Shown here one piece after another: positions 1 to 8,468 of a stretch of DNA of 64,000 nt. The position numbers and the translations under genes were made by a program. The notes under the pieces were generated by a model. It was not told where the DNA came from, did no database searches, and saw only the letters and a program-made list of their open reading frames with translations. The stretch is from Hyphomicrobiaceae bacterium (GTDB lineage: Bacteria; Pseudomonadota; Alphaproteobacteria; Rhizobiales; Hyphomicrobiaceae): NCBI GenBank assembly GCA_030655135.1, contig JAURWC010000074.1, positions 62,001 through 126,000 of the forward strand, in the 5' to 3' direction. Numbering within the stretch: the first letter of the stretch is position 1; every line of letters starts with the position of its first letter.

Positions 1-129
1 CAGCGTATCATCCGGCAAGTCATCGCCAGCAAAGCGGTGCAAGCTTCGCTTGAAGACGCAGGCCAACGCCGCGCCCAATACGAAGGCCGCAAGCATCAAC
101 AGAAACGTCTGCAGTACCAACATATACAT
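1..129 (-). CDS. Small membrane protein, C-terminus cut off by the window edge
   Basis: The visible 43 codons begin MYMLVLQTFLLMLAAF and form one hydrophobic helix (about residues 3-24), followed by a basic turn (FKRSLHRF) and an acidic stretch (DDLPDD). It looks like an N-terminally anchored inner-membrane protein whose remainder lies beyond position 1. A GGGAG ribosome site lies 9 bases upstream of the ATG at 129. It follows the 33-residue gene and the OmpA gene on the same strand with short gaps, so one operon is likely. The family cannot be named from this fragment. Confidence 0.55.
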   Translation of the reverse strand, partial: MYMLVLQTFLLMLAAFVLGAALACVFKRSLHRFAGDDLPDDTL

Positions 130-173
130 CGGTCAACTCTCCCGCGCGGAACGGCGCCAAGCCGTGCGCATCG

Positions 174-275
174 TTACTCGTCTTGCGTTTGTCCGCACGA
201 AATCCAGCCCACCAGCAGGCCGATGGCGAAGGCCACCGCCACGTACCAGATCAGCTTGAAAAACAGATACTCCAT
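174..275 (-). CDS. 33-residue single-pass membrane peptide
   Basis: The peptide starts MEYLFFKLIWYVAVAF and ends SCGQTQDE. One transmembrane helix spans about residues 4-25 and includes a GLLVGW glycine motif, and the C-terminus is polar. The ATG at 275 is preceded by GGAG at 7 bases, which supports translation. It sits 56 bases after the OmpA-family gene and 44 bases before the next membrane gene, all on the minus strand. It may be a membrane partner of the OmpA protein, but that is inference from position only. It is too short to assign to a family by eye. Confidence 0.5.
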   Translation of the reverse strand: MEYLFFKLIWYVAVAFAIGLLVGWISCGQTQDE

Positions 276-331
276 GGTGAACTCCAAACTTTCCTGGCCC
301 AAACTTTCACGGGGCCCAAACATTCACAGCG

Positions 332-1978
332 CTACGGAACCGGCGTTACGCTGAACTCGATGCGGCGGTTCTGGCGCATGCCTTCGGGTGTGTCGTTCGG
401 CGCGATCGGCCGAGACTTACCGAAGCCTTCGGTGCTCACGCGTGATGCATCGACCCCCTTGGAGATGAGGTAGTCCCCCACCGCCTTGGCACGGCGTTCC
501 GACAGACCCTGGTTGCGCGCGATTTCACCCTCGCCGTCGGTATGCCCGGCGACGTTGATGCGCGCCTGCGGGCAAACCTTGACGATGCCGGCCAGCCGGT
601 CGAGCGTCAGGAAACTGTCGCGGGTGAGGTCGGCCTTGGCGCGATCGAAGTTGATCACGCCTTCCGCCATCGCGCTGCGCATCAGCCCCTGGCAGTGATC
701 GGCTTCAGCCTTGCGCTTGGTTTCCTCTGTCTCGTTCTTACGGGCCAGCGCGGTTTCTTCGTCGCTCTTGCGCTTGGCTTCCGCGTCGTCCTGGGCCTGC
801 TTGGCAGCAGCAGCGTCGGCGTCAGCTTTACGCTTGGCCTCAGCCTCTTCTTCCGCTTTGGCCTTTTCGTCGGCAAGACGCTGGGCTTCCGCCTCGGCCT
901 CGGCCTGCTCCCGCTCATCGGCCTTGCGCTGCTCTTCCTCCTCGGCGACCCGCTTCTTCTCGACCTCCGCAGCGTCGGCGGCCGCCCGCGCGTCCGCCTC
1001 TTCCTTTGCCTTCGCTTCGGCAGACGCCCTGGCCTCTTCAGCGGCTTTTGCCTCCTCAGCAGCCTTGGCCTCCTCCGCAGCCCTGGCCTCTTCGGCGGCC
1101 TTGGCCGCTTCCGCAGCCTTGGCCGCTTCCGCAGCCTTGGCGTCTTCGGCAGCCTTGGCCTTTTCGGCAGCCTTGGCGTCTTCCGCAGCCTTGGCGTCTT
1201 CGGCGGCCTTGGCCTCTTCCGCAGCCCTGGCGTCTTCAGCGGCCTTCGCCTCGGCAGAAACCCTAGCGTCTTCGGCAGCTTTGGCCTCATCCGCAGCCTT
1301 GGCGTCTTCAGCAGCCCTGGCTTCTTCAGCCGCCTTCGCGTCTTCGGCGGCCTTGGCGTCGCCGGCAGCTTTCGCGTCTGCGGCAGCCTGGGCGTCTTCC
1401 TCGGATTTCAGGCGCTGGCTGTCGCCGGCAGGCTTGCCTGCCATGCCCGAAGCCTTCCAGCTGCGCTCATGTTCCTCGGCTGCGCGCCATCGGGCTTCCA
1501 GTTCGGCCCGTTCGGCCTCGGAAAGTTCTGGCTCGGGTGTCTCGGATGCAACGGGCGCCTCGGGCTCCGGTGCGGCCGCCTGCGGAACAGGCTCCGGCAC
1601 CGTCTGCGGTTCCGGGGCTGCTTCTGGCTGGGGTTCCGGTTCCGGCTGGACTTCAGCCGTCTGGGTGTCGGGGGTCGGCACGGCGGCGGCAGCGGGGGCC
1701 GCATCGGTGCGGCCACGCACGATGCGCACACCCTTCACGTTGCGAACCGTTTCAATGGCGCGGTAAGGCTGAGCGTCGTCCGGCGCAACGCCTGTGACGA
1801 ACGCATCCCGGCCTTCGAGGACAACCGCTCCCCAGCCGTAACCCTGTGATTCCAATGCAGCTTCCGCCCGAGATCGCAGGTCCGTCTCGATGCCCTCGCG
1901 CTCCCACGTGCAGGCCAGCCACGTCAACATCGCAATGGGAATGATCCCCCACAGCCAACGCCAAGGATTGCATCTCAT
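332..1978 (-). CDS. OmpA-family protein with BON-like N-terminus and a long Ala/Lys/Glu/Asp repeat
   Basis: This 548-residue protein has an N-terminal hydrophobic anchor (residues 8-24), a BON-like segment (about 32-92), a Pro/Glu/Ala linker (about 95-165), and then about 200 residues of AKAAEDAKAAEEARAAED-type heptad-like repeat. It ends in an OmpA/MotB peptidoglycan-binding domain (about 435-548) with the expected NVAGHTDGEG and RRAKAVGDYL motifs. The family binds diaminopimelate in peptidoglycan. The repeat should form a long charged helix reaching across the periplasm. A GGGAG site lies 10 bases before the ATG. A perfect 7-bp inverted repeat (2021-2036) lies in the upstream region. The next two genes downstream encode small membrane proteins. 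Confidence 0.85.
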   Translation of the reverse strand: MRCNPWRWLWGIIPIAMLTWLACTWEREGIETDLRSRAEAALESQGYGWGAVVLEGRDAFVTGVAPDDAQPYRAIETVRNVKGVRIVRGRTDAAPAAAAVPTPDTQTAEVQPEPEPQPEAAPEPQTVPEPVPQAAAPEPEAPVASETPEPELSEAERAELEARWRAAEEHERSWKASGMAGKPAGDSQRLKSEEDAQAAADAKAAGDAKAAEDAKAAEEARAAEDAKAADEAKAAEDARVSAEAKAAEDARAAEEAKAAEDAKAAEDAKAAEKAKAAEDAKAAEAAKAAEAAKAAEEARAAEEAKAAEEAKAAEEARASAEAKAKEEADARAAADAAEVEKKRVAEEEEQRKADEREQAEAEAEAQRLADEKAKAEEEAEAKRKADADAAAAKQAQDDAEAKRKSDEETALARKNETEETKRKAEADHCQGLMRSAMAEGVINFDRAKADLTRDSFLTLDRLAGIVKVCPQARINVAGHTDGEGEIARNQGLSERRAKAVGDYLISKGVDASRVSTEGFGKSRPIAPNDTPEGMRQNRRIEFSVTPVP

Positions 1979-2253
1979 CGTGATGAAGCTCCCACTCCCG
2001 CCGTACGCATGACACTGCGACCCGGCACATGCCGGGCAACAGATTGCCGACGTTTCAACTCTTCGTAGCCCCCGGCCCGCGCTTGGCGGTCCCGTCGTTC
2101 AGGTGCACCCCAGGGGCACTATAGACAAGCGGTTTCGTCTTTCCAAGCCAGGGAGGCCGCAGAAAAATCTTCGCCGGATCTGAGGCTAACGTCGGACGGC
2201 TGGCTTGTTTCCGGCCTTTTTGGCGCGCGCTTCGCCGGCCGCGTCTGAAGGCG

Positions 2254-4761
2254 TCAGGCGGCTTCGGCCAGCCGGTTTTCACAATCGGCGATGATGCCAG
2301 GCACGCTGGCGGCGGGGACGGGCCTGCTGAGGTAGTAGCCCTGGATCTCGTCGCAGCCGGCCGCCACCACCTGATTGAGGTGATCGACCGTCTCGATTCC
2401 TTCCGCAACCGTCCGCATGCCCAGCATTTGCGCGAGTAGCACGACCGAGCGGACGATGGCATTGCAGTCGGAATCGCGGGGAAGATCGCGAACAAACGTC
2501 TGGTCGATCTTGATCTTGTCGAACGGGAACGAGCGCAGATAGCTCAAGGAGGCATAGCCCGTGCCGAAGTCGTCCAGGGCGATGCGGATTCCCATGATCT
2601 TGAGCCGGTTCAGGGTGCGGCGCGTGCGCTCCTCGTCGGCGAGCAACAGCGATTCCGTCACCTCGAACTCCAGGCGCCTGGCGGGCAACCCGCTTTCGCG
2701 CAAGGCGGCGTGCGTGATCGTATGCAAGTCGCCGTTGCGGAACTGATTGGCCGATAGGTTCACTGCAACGCGGACGTGGTCGGGCCACGAGATTGCGTCA
2801 CGGCAGGCACGGCCGATCGCCCATTTGCCGAGTTGTTCGATGAGCCCCGTCTCTTCGGCGATCGGGATGAAAATGCCGGGGGGTACCATCCCGCGCGTGG
2901 GGTGATGCCAGCGCATCAAGGCCTCGACGCTGGCGACCTGCCGCGTCTTGAAGTCCATGATCGGTTGGTAATGCAGTTCGAACTGACCAAGGTCGAACGC
3001 CGCCTTGAGATCGTCCTTGAGAGCCTGATTTTCGCGCAGGTTACTTTCCAGTTGGGGGTCGAACAGAGCAAAAGTGCCGGGGCCCGCGGTCTTCGATTGG
3101 ACCAGGGCCAGTTCGGCCCGCTGCAGCAATTCTCCAGCGGTCTGGCCGTTGTCGGGCGCGAGCGCGACGCCGACGTTGATGCGGATCTCGATGCTCTCGC
3201 CGTCGATCACGACGGGTTCGTTTGCAACCGCACACATGTCACGCGCGCATGTTTCTGCACCAGCCGCATTCAATCCGGCCTTCAACAGCGCAAATCCGTC
3301 GCCGCCAAGCCGGCCAAGGTTATCGTGCGACCCGGCCAGCGCGGCCAGACGCTCAGCGACCGTCTTGAGCACGGCATCGCCTGCGTCATGGCCATATGTG
3401 TCATTGACCCGCTTGAAATCGCAGATATCGACCAGCAACACCGCCAACTCGGGGCTCTGGCCAATGTCGCCCAGCCGCGCACCAAGCGTGGTCATGAAGT
3501 TGTGACGGTTCATCAGGCCCGTCAGCAAATCGCTGTGTGCCAGCCGCTCGATCGTCTTGTCGGATTGGATACGGTCGGTGACGTCGTCGTGCACGTCGAC
3601 CCAGCCGCCGTCGAGCGAGGGGCGGCTCGATACAAGCACGGTGCGGCCCGAAGGAAGGGTGATGACCCGCACGGACTCCTGCTGGTCGGCGACGTTGGCA
3701 CGATAGATATTGAGCTCTTTTTCGACTTCCGTCTCTGTTCTGCCGGAGCCCTCTGCCGACGTCTTGTCGTACCAATACTCGACAATGTCTCGCAGGTGCG
3801 TTCCCGGGCGCCCAAGGTGTTTGGGCAAATCATAAAGCTCGAGATAGCGCTCGTTGCACATCACCAGTTCTTGGTTCTGATCGAAGATCGACAGGCCGCC
3901 ATGCATATTGTTGAGCGCAAGGTCGAACCAGCCGTTCAGGCGAAGCATCTCGGTGCTGTTGCGCTGGAGAGCGATCGTGTTGCGCTTGAACGCCTGCACG
4001 GCGCGCGCCAGTTCGCCGACTTCGCCGATGTCGACGGTCGAGGGAACGTCCACACCGGTTTCACAGTCTGCGATCCGGTGCATGGTCCGTGTGATGTGAT
4101 TGATGCGGCGCACGAAGCGCGTGATGGTCAGAACCATGATGGGGATGACGAAGCAGATCAGCACGGCCGACGCCAATGCTACGGACCAGGCGAGATTGTC
4201 GCCCATCGTCGAGATTTGTTTCAGGTTCTCGCGTGCTTCCAAAGCACGCTTCGACGCAGCCACGTGCAGCTGGCGTTCGACGCTGGCCGACGTTTTCAAG
4301 AATGCATGGAGCGTGGCGAGTTTGTCGGGCTTGCTGATGGAATCATCAAGCAACTCCGCGGCCAGTGCCTTCAGCGTCTCGAAATCTTCCTGCGCGACGC
4401 TGGCGGGGCCCGTTGCAGCAGCATCGACCTCTTGCATGCGCGCAGTCAACTCGCCCAGCCTCCGGAAATCGGCCTTGCTGAAGGTGTGGTTCGGCGTCAG
4501 GAAGAACGAAAGGATCAAGCCTTGTTGCGTCCGCTCCAGATCATCGAGCTGGGACGTGATCGCCACCTGCTGCAGGCTGAATTCTTCCAGACTCTGGATA
4601 TCGGCGCGCGTCTGAATGGCGACATAGGCAACGTACGCGGCGATCGCGGCGAAGCCGGCGATGCAGGCGATGGCGATCGCATACATCTTGCCCGCAACGC
4701 CCCACCTGCGCAGGGAACGCACAACGACAACGTTGGTTAAGCGCGAAAGTACGGACATCAA
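2254..4761 (-). CDS. Membrane HAMP-PAS-GGDEF-EAL protein, probably a c-di-GMP phosphodiesterase
   Basis: The 835-residue protein has transmembrane helices at about 22-49 and 190-215 around a periplasmic sensor segment, HAMP (about 216-270), a PAS-7-like domain (about 275-400), GGDEF (about 405-570) and EAL (about 580-830). The cyclase signature reads GGDGF (486-490). The fourth, catalytic acidic residue is replaced by Gly, and there is no RxxD inhibitory site before it, so cyclase activity is probably lost. The EAL domain keeps EALMRW (613-618), the NLSANQF and EVTES elements, DDFGTGYASLSYL (730-742) and VAEGIET, so phosphodiesterase activity is expected. The GGDGF domain may bind GTP as a regulator. 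No other gene shares its transcription direction upstream. Confidence 0.9.
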   Translation of the reverse strand: MMSVLSRLTNVVVVRSLRRWGVAGKMYAIAIACIAGFAAIAAYVAYVAIQTRADIQSLEEFSLQQVAITSQLDDLERTQQGLILSFFLTPNHTFSKADFRRLGELTARMQEVDAAATGPASVAQEDFETLKALAAELLDDSISKPDKLATLHAFLKTSASVERQLHVAASKRALEARENLKQISTMGDNLAWSVALASAVLICFVIPIMVLTITRFVRRINHITRTMHRIADCETGVDVPSTVDIGEVGELARAVQAFKRNTIALQRNSTEMLRLNGWFDLALNNMHGGLSIFDQNQELVMCNERYLELYDLPKHLGRPGTHLRDIVEYWYDKTSAEGSGRTETEVEKELNIYRANVADQQESVRVITLPSGRTVLVSSRPSLDGGWVDVHDDVTDRIQSDKTIERLAHSDLLTGLMNRHNFMTTLGARLGDIGQSPELAVLLVDICDFKRVNDTYGHDAGDAVLKTVAERLAALAGSHDNLGRLGGDGFALLKAGLNAAGAETCARDMCAVANEPVVIDGESIEIRINVGVALAPDNGQTAGELLQRAELALVQSKTAGPGTFALFDPQLESNLRENQALKDDLKAAFDLGQFELHYQPIMDFKTRQVASVEALMRWHHPTRGMVPPGIFIPIAEETGLIEQLGKWAIGRACRDAISWPDHVRVAVNLSANQFRNGDLHTITHAALRESGLPARRLEFEVTESLLLADEERTRRTLNRLKIMGIRIALDDFGTGYASLSYLRSFPFDKIKIDQTFVRDLPRDSDCNAIVRSVVLLAQMLGMRTVAEGIETVDHLNQVVAAGCDEIQGYYLSRPVPAASVPGIIADCENRLAEAA

Positions 4762-5079
4762 CGTCAGTGGCTTCGTGTTAGTTGGCTCAGACCCAGAGTT
4801 CTCGCCATGGGCAACACCGATGTTTAGCGGTCACAGGTAAGAATTCCGTTGACTGCCGATGTCTTTTCTACAACACGTTGATATTGCTTCAAATTATAAC
4901 CGTCACCTGTTTAGTATTTCGCCCTGTCTTAGCCTGAAAATCAGATTTTTCGGTCTTCGGGGCTGAAAATGCGTCAACCTTGAGCTGCTTGGCCGCGAAC
5001 CCGCCATTGTCCGTTACCCCGGGCTGCGCTAAGCCCGCCGTTGGTAACACCCCGCGCCGCCGACGAGGATCTCACACCC
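4762..5079. other. Divergent intergenic region between the EAL gene and pdxH
   Basis: These 318 bases separate two divergent genes and must carry both promoters. The stretch 4850-4960 is clearly AT-richer than its surroundings, including a TTATAA at about 4896 and runs of A and T around an imperfect repeat near 4936-4960. I could not assign a convincing -35/-10 pair on either strand. The pdxH-proximal part holds a two-part inverted repeat, listed separately. Short reading frames here have no ribosome site or family resemblance. Confidence 0.5.
5013..5048 (+). promoter_or_regulatory. Two-part stem-loop just before pdxH
   Basis: GTTACC (5013-5018) pairs with GGTAAC (5043-5048), and inside it CGGGCT (5020-5025) pairs with AGCCCG (5032-5037). 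The structure ends 31 bases before the pdxH ATG, leaving the GAGGA ribosome site (5064-5068) outside. It could be a 5' leader hairpin affecting translation or RNA stability, or a protein-binding palindrome. There is no T-run, so it is not an intrinsic terminator. Confidence 0.35.
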
Positions 5080-5733
5080 ATGACGCAGGACACCGCTGGC
5101 GATAGCGGCAACAGCGCTCCTGATTTTTCCGAAGCCGGAGAGCCCTTTGGCCTGTTCGAAACCTGGCTCCACGAGGCTTCCGCAAGCGAAATCAACGACG
5201 CCAACGGGATGGCCTTGGCGACTGTTGACGCTGCGGGCGTGCCTGATGTCCGCATGGTGCTGCTGAAGGGCCTGGATGGTGCGGAAACAGGCCCCTCGCG
5301 GGGCTTCGTGTTTTATACCAATCTCGGCAGCGCCAAGGGCCAAGAGTTGCAGGCAAACCCCTTTGCTGCCCTGCTGTTTCACTGGAAGAGCCTGCGGCGG
5401 CAGGTGCGCGTGCGCGGCAGCGTCACGCCGGTCTCGCCTGAAGACGCCGACGAGTACTTTGCAACACGGCCCCGGCTGAGCCGGATCGGCGCATGGGCGT
5501 CCGACCAATCGAGGCCCCTGGAAAGCCGGTTTGCGCTGGAAAAGGCCGTCGCCCGCTACACGGCAAAGTTCGGCGTGGGCGAGGTGCCGCGGCCTGCGCA
5601 CTGGTCTGGCTTTCGCATCACGCCGATGGAGATCGAGTTCTGGCACGACCGGCCGTTCCGGTTGCATGACCGCATCGTGTTCCGCCGGAAGGCTGCCGGC
5701 GACGCCTGGTCCCGGACGCGGCTCTATCCTTGA
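5080..5733 (+). CDS. pdxH: Pyridoxamine 5'-phosphate oxidase
   Basis: PdxH is the FMN enzyme that oxidises pyridoxine/pyridoxamine 5'-phosphate to pyridoxal 5'-phosphate with oxygen, in the cytoplasm. The 217-residue product matches family length. Recognisable parts are the N-terminal substrate/FMN region ([11 protein letters not shown]), the FYTN strand, the RVRGSV turn, the [11 protein letters not shown] loop, PAHWSGFRI, and a C-terminal W-x2-RPFRLHDR ending in RLYP, the usual family terminus. I chose the ATG at 5080 because GAGGA lies 11 bases upstream; an in-frame TTG at 5041 would add 13 weakly coding residues. It ends 4 bases before the convergent RNA methyltransferase gene. Confidence 0.93.
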   Translation: MTQDTAGDSGNSAPDFSEAGEPFGLFETWLHEASASEINDANGMALATVDAAGVPDVRMVLLKGLDGAETGPSRGFVFYTNLGSAKGQELQANPFAALLFHWKSLRRQVRVRGSVTPVSPEDADEYFATRPRLSRIGAWASDQSRPLESRFALEKAVARYTAKFGVGEVPRPAHWSGFRITPMEIEFWHDRPFRLHDRIVFRRKAAGDAWSRTRLYP

Positions 5734-5737
5734 GCGG

Positions 5738-6976
5738 TCAGCGCCTGAAGATGGCCACTGCTTCGACGTGCGGCGAGTAGACGAACTGGTCGATCGGCGT
5801 CACCCGTTCCAACTTGTATCCGCCGTCGATGAGTATCCGGGCATCGCGTGCCAAAGTCGCTGGATTGCAGGAGACAGCCACGACGGTCTTGACCTTGGAC
5901 TTCGCCAGCCGCTCGGCCTGGGCCTGCGCGCCCGCGCGCGGCGGATCGAACACAGCGGCGTCGATGCCGTCCATCTCGCGAACCGCCAGCGGCTCGCGAA
6001 ACAGGTCGCGCACCATCGTGGTGATTGGCTTGACGCCCTGGGCGCCTTTCGCAGCTGTGGCCAGCGCCGCGATGGCACGCTTGTCACCATCGGCCGCAAT
6101 CACACGGGCCCGGCGGGCGAGTGCGAAAGTGAACGTGCCCAGCCCGCAGAACAGGTCGGCGACGGACTTGACCTTCGGAATCGCCTCCAGGATCAGTTCG
6201 GTCATCAGACGTTCGGCTTCCGGTACGGCCTGCAGGAAGATGCCTGGTGGTGGCGAGACGATCGCCGGGCCCAGCGCCAGCGTCGGCGCAGCACCCGGCA
6301 CGATCGTTTCATTGCCGATCGAAAGGCGCAGCATGCCGGCCGCGGCTGCCAGCCGGGCGACATGCTGTAAACCATCGGCCGAAAGCTTGGCGTCGGTCTC
6401 GAGTGCCACGTCGAGCCCGTGATCGAGCCGAGTCACGATCAGCCGCGCACCATCCGCGCCGCGCGGCAGAATGAAGCCCACCAGTTCACGAAGCGCAGGC
6501 ATCGCCGCAACAATCGCCGGGTCGAGGATGACGCATTCGGCCAGGTCGACGAGACGGTGCTGGCCCTCCTCGCGGAAGCCGAGTGTGACGCCGTTATCGG
6601 TGTGCGTGACGCCGAAAAACGCGCGGCGGCGCGATGCAGCGGGAATGCGCCGAAGCGGCGCGATATCGGCCTCAATGCCGCGATGCGCGAACGCCTGTGC
6701 GACGATACCGTGCTTCCACGCGTTGTAGAGATCGTCGGCCATGTGCTGTGCGATGCAGCCGCCACAGGTGCCGAAATGGCGGCAGGGCGGAACAGCACGT
6801 TGCGGCGATGCCGTCAGCCTGACCGAAGGCGCATCCGGCAGTAGCCGCCAGCGCTCACCCGGCAGAGCGAACGGGACATACACGGGGCCAGTAGCCGTTT
6901 CGGCAACGCCGTCGCCCTGGGCGCCAAGCCGTTCGATCGTGACCTCAGTCTGTTCCGTCGCGATGCCGCTAGTCAT
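5738..6976 (-). CDS. TrmA/RumA-family uracil-5 RNA methyltransferase with an iron-sulfur motif
   Basis: This 412-residue class I SAM methyltransferase resembles the 23S rRNA m5U enzymes (RlmD/RlmC type). It begins with a TRAM-like segment (VTIERLGAQGDGVAE). A cysteine cluster CRHFGTCGGC plus a later Cys (AECVILDP) are the usual 4Fe-4S ligands. The SAM site is DLFCGLGTFTF. The catalytic end has FDPPRAG, VSCNPATLARDA with the nucleophile Cys, and DQFVYSPHVEAVA. The ATG at 6976 overlaps the end of tlyA by 8 bases, so the two RNA-modification genes are probably cotranscribed and translationally coupled. The exact uridine target cannot be read from the sequence. Confidence 0.88.
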   Translation of the reverse strand: MTSGIATEQTEVTIERLGAQGDGVAETATGPVYVPFALPGERWRLLPDAPSVRLTASPQRAVPPCRHFGTCGGCIAQHMADDLYNAWKHGIVAQAFAHRGIEADIAPLRRIPAASRRRAFFGVTHTDNGVTLGFREEGQHRLVDLAECVILDPAIVAAMPALRELVGFILPRGADGARLIVTRLDHGLDVALETDAKLSADGLQHVARLAAAAGMLRLSIGNETIVPGAAPTLALGPAIVSPPPGIFLQAVPEAERLMTELILEAIPKVKSVADLFCGLGTFTFALARRARVIAADGDKRAIAALATAAKGAQGVKPITTMVRDLFREPLAVREMDGIDAAVFDPPRAGAQAQAERLAKSKVKTVVAVSCNPATLARDARILIDGGYKLERVTPIDQFVYSPHVEAVAIFRR

Positions 6977-7718
6977 GGAAGCGCGCACCCAACAAGAATT
7001 CCTGGTTGCCTGATCCGCCGGTGATCGGCGACGGAATGACACCGGACACGGTCCATCCCGGCTGTTCTGCCACCCATGCCCGCACGCTTTCGACAGCGGC
7101 TCCGCGAACGTCGTCGTTGCGGACGATGCCGCGTTTGCCGATGCCATCGCGACCGGCTTCGAATTGCGGTTTGATCAATGCGGCGAGCCAGGCGCCGGGC
7201 GCTGCGAATGAAAGCGGCACGGCCAGCGCCTTCGGCAGCGAAATGAAGCTGACGTCGGCAACGATCGCACCAATGCGATCCGGGATTTGCGCCGCCGTGA
7301 GGGAACGGGCGTCGGTGCCTTCTAGACTCACGACACGTTCGTCACCCCGCAGCGCCGCAGCGAGTTGCCCATGGCCGACATCGACGGCATAGACCTTGGC
7401 TGCACCACCCGCCAGCAAGGCCTGGGTGAAGCCGCCGGTCGACGCACCGATATCCAGACAGATCTTGCCGCCGGGGTCGAATGCGAAAGTCTCCAGCGCC
7501 GCACGCAGCTTGACGGCGCCGCGGGAGACATCGCTGGCCTCGGCCGTCACCGACAGCGACGCGGTCGCCGGGATCGCCGCCGCCGGCTTCACGACGGTCT
7601 TTCCATCGACGCTGACGGCTCCACGCAGAATAAGATCGCGCGCGCGAGATCGCGTCGCCGCCAGCCCGCGCGTCACCAGCACCTGATCCAGTCTGGCAGG
7701 TTGAACCGTGTCTTCCAT
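6969..7718 (-). CDS. tlyA: TlyA-family rRNA 2'-O-methyltransferase (hemolysin A-like)
   Basis: The 249-residue protein has an N-terminal S4 RNA-binding domain (RLDQVLVTRGLAATRSRARD) and a FtsJ-like methyltransferase domain with SAM motif LDIGASTGGFTQALL and DVSFISLPKAL. The KPQFEAGRDGIGKRGIVRN segment is typical of the family. Characterised TlyA enzymes 2'-O-methylate cytidines of 16S and/or 23S rRNA, and the old 'hemolysin' label is usually not the real function. The start at ATG 7718 has GGAG 11 bases upstream; a TTG at 7763 is less likely. It is divergent from sodC, with 116 bases between them. Confidence 0.88.
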   Translation of the reverse strand: MEDTVQPARLDQVLVTRGLAATRSRARDLILRGAVSVDGKTVVKPAAAIPATASLSVTAEASDVSRGAVKLRAALETFAFDPGGKICLDIGASTGGFTQALLAGGAAKVYAVDVGHGQLAAALRGDERVVSLEGTDARSLTAAQIPDRIGAIVADVSFISLPKALAVPLSFAAPGAWLAALIKPQFEAGRDGIGKRGIVRNDDVRGAAVESVRAWVAEQPGWTVSGVIPSPITGGSGNQEFLLGARFHD

Positions 7719-7834
7719 CAGTCTAGACACTCCAGACGCCTCCCGCGCAACTTTGGCAAACAATGGGAACTCGTCCTTGAACGGTTGCGTTTGCCAAGCA
7801 GACCCATCAGAAGCAATTCATGCAAAGGTGCCTC

Positions 7835-8341
7835 ATGCGCAAATTCCTGCTCGCCGCTGCCGTCCTGGCTCTCAGCCTTCCCGGATCTGCCTTGGCCCAG
7901 TCGGCTGATGTCGTCGGACCCAAGATGGCCAAGATCGGCAAGATCGACGTCAAGGACGGCCCGCATGGCCTCGTCCTCACCGTCGAGCTGGAGAAGGGTG
8001 CGCTGAAGCCGGGCGCTCATGGCATTCACGTCCACGAACACGGCGACTGCTCGGATGAGGGTTTCAAGAATTCCAAGGGCCACGTCAACCCCAGCAAGAC
8101 CGAACATGGTTTCCTGAACCCCAAAGGCCCCCATCCCTCCGACCTTCCGAACATCTGGGCGCATGAGGATGGGTCAGTGCTCGCCGAGTTGTTCGTACCG
8201 GGCATGAAGGTTTCCGGCGATAACGGCCTGCAGGATGCCGACGGCTCCGCAATCGTCATCCACGCCAACCCCGACGATCATACGACCCAGCCCATCGGCG
8301 GCGCGGGCGATCGCGTCGGCTGCGCGCTGTTCAAAAAATAA
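7835..8341 (+). CDS. sodC: Periplasmic Cu/Zn superoxide dismutase
   Basis: SodC converts superoxide to oxygen and hydrogen peroxide in the periplasm. The 168-residue product starts with a signal peptide (MRKFLLAAAVLALSLPGSALA, cut near residue 21). It keeps the copper ligands in HGIHVHEHGDC, the histidines of GHVNPSKTEHG and the later His and Asp ligands, IVIHANPDDH, and a GAGDRVGCALF end. Two cysteines (HGDC and VGCAL) make the usual disulfide. I chose the ATG at 7835 because it begins the signal peptide and has AAGG nearby; an ATG at 7820 adds five residues. Confidence 0.93.
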   Translation: MRKFLLAAAVLALSLPGSALAQSADVVGPKMAKIGKIDVKDGPHGLVLTVELEKGALKPGAHGIHVHEHGDCSDEGFKNSKGHVNPSKTEHGFLNPKGPHPSDLPNIWAHEDGSVLAELFVPGMKVSGDNGLQDADGSAIVIHANPDDHTTQPIGGAGDRVGCALFKK

Positions 8342-8424
8342 GACCGTCCGAAAAGTAAGGCTGCGGACGCAGCACATTTCCCTGTTGCGCCCTTGCCTGC
8401 TAGAGCCAGATGAGTTGCGACGAT

Positions 8425-8447
8425 ACGGGCCGGATTTTCCGGCCCGT
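8425..8447. terminator. Strong hairpin between sodC and ppdK, without a T-run
   Basis: ACGGGCCGGA (8425-8434) and TCCGGCCCGT (8438-8447) form a perfect 10-bp stem around a TTT loop. It lies 83 bases after sodC and 21 bases before the ppdK start. The following bases (aacac) are not T-rich, so it is not a classical intrinsic terminator. It may stop or stabilise the sodC transcript, or act in the ppdK leader. Confidence 0.45.
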
Positions 8448-8468
8448 AACACTAAGAGGCGACGCTCT

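Noticed and set aside
542-1849. Long plus-strand frames with Leu/Gly/Phe-rich text over the OmpA gene.
   Set aside because: They result from the Ala/Lys/Glu repeat read on the other strand; low-complexity open frames without start signals.
2776-4740. A 654-codon plus-strand reading frame across the GGDEF-EAL gene.
   Set aside because: It is the complementary-strand shadow of the real gene; it has no ribosome site or family motif, and the minus-strand product shows every HAMP, PAS, GGDEF and EAL landmark.
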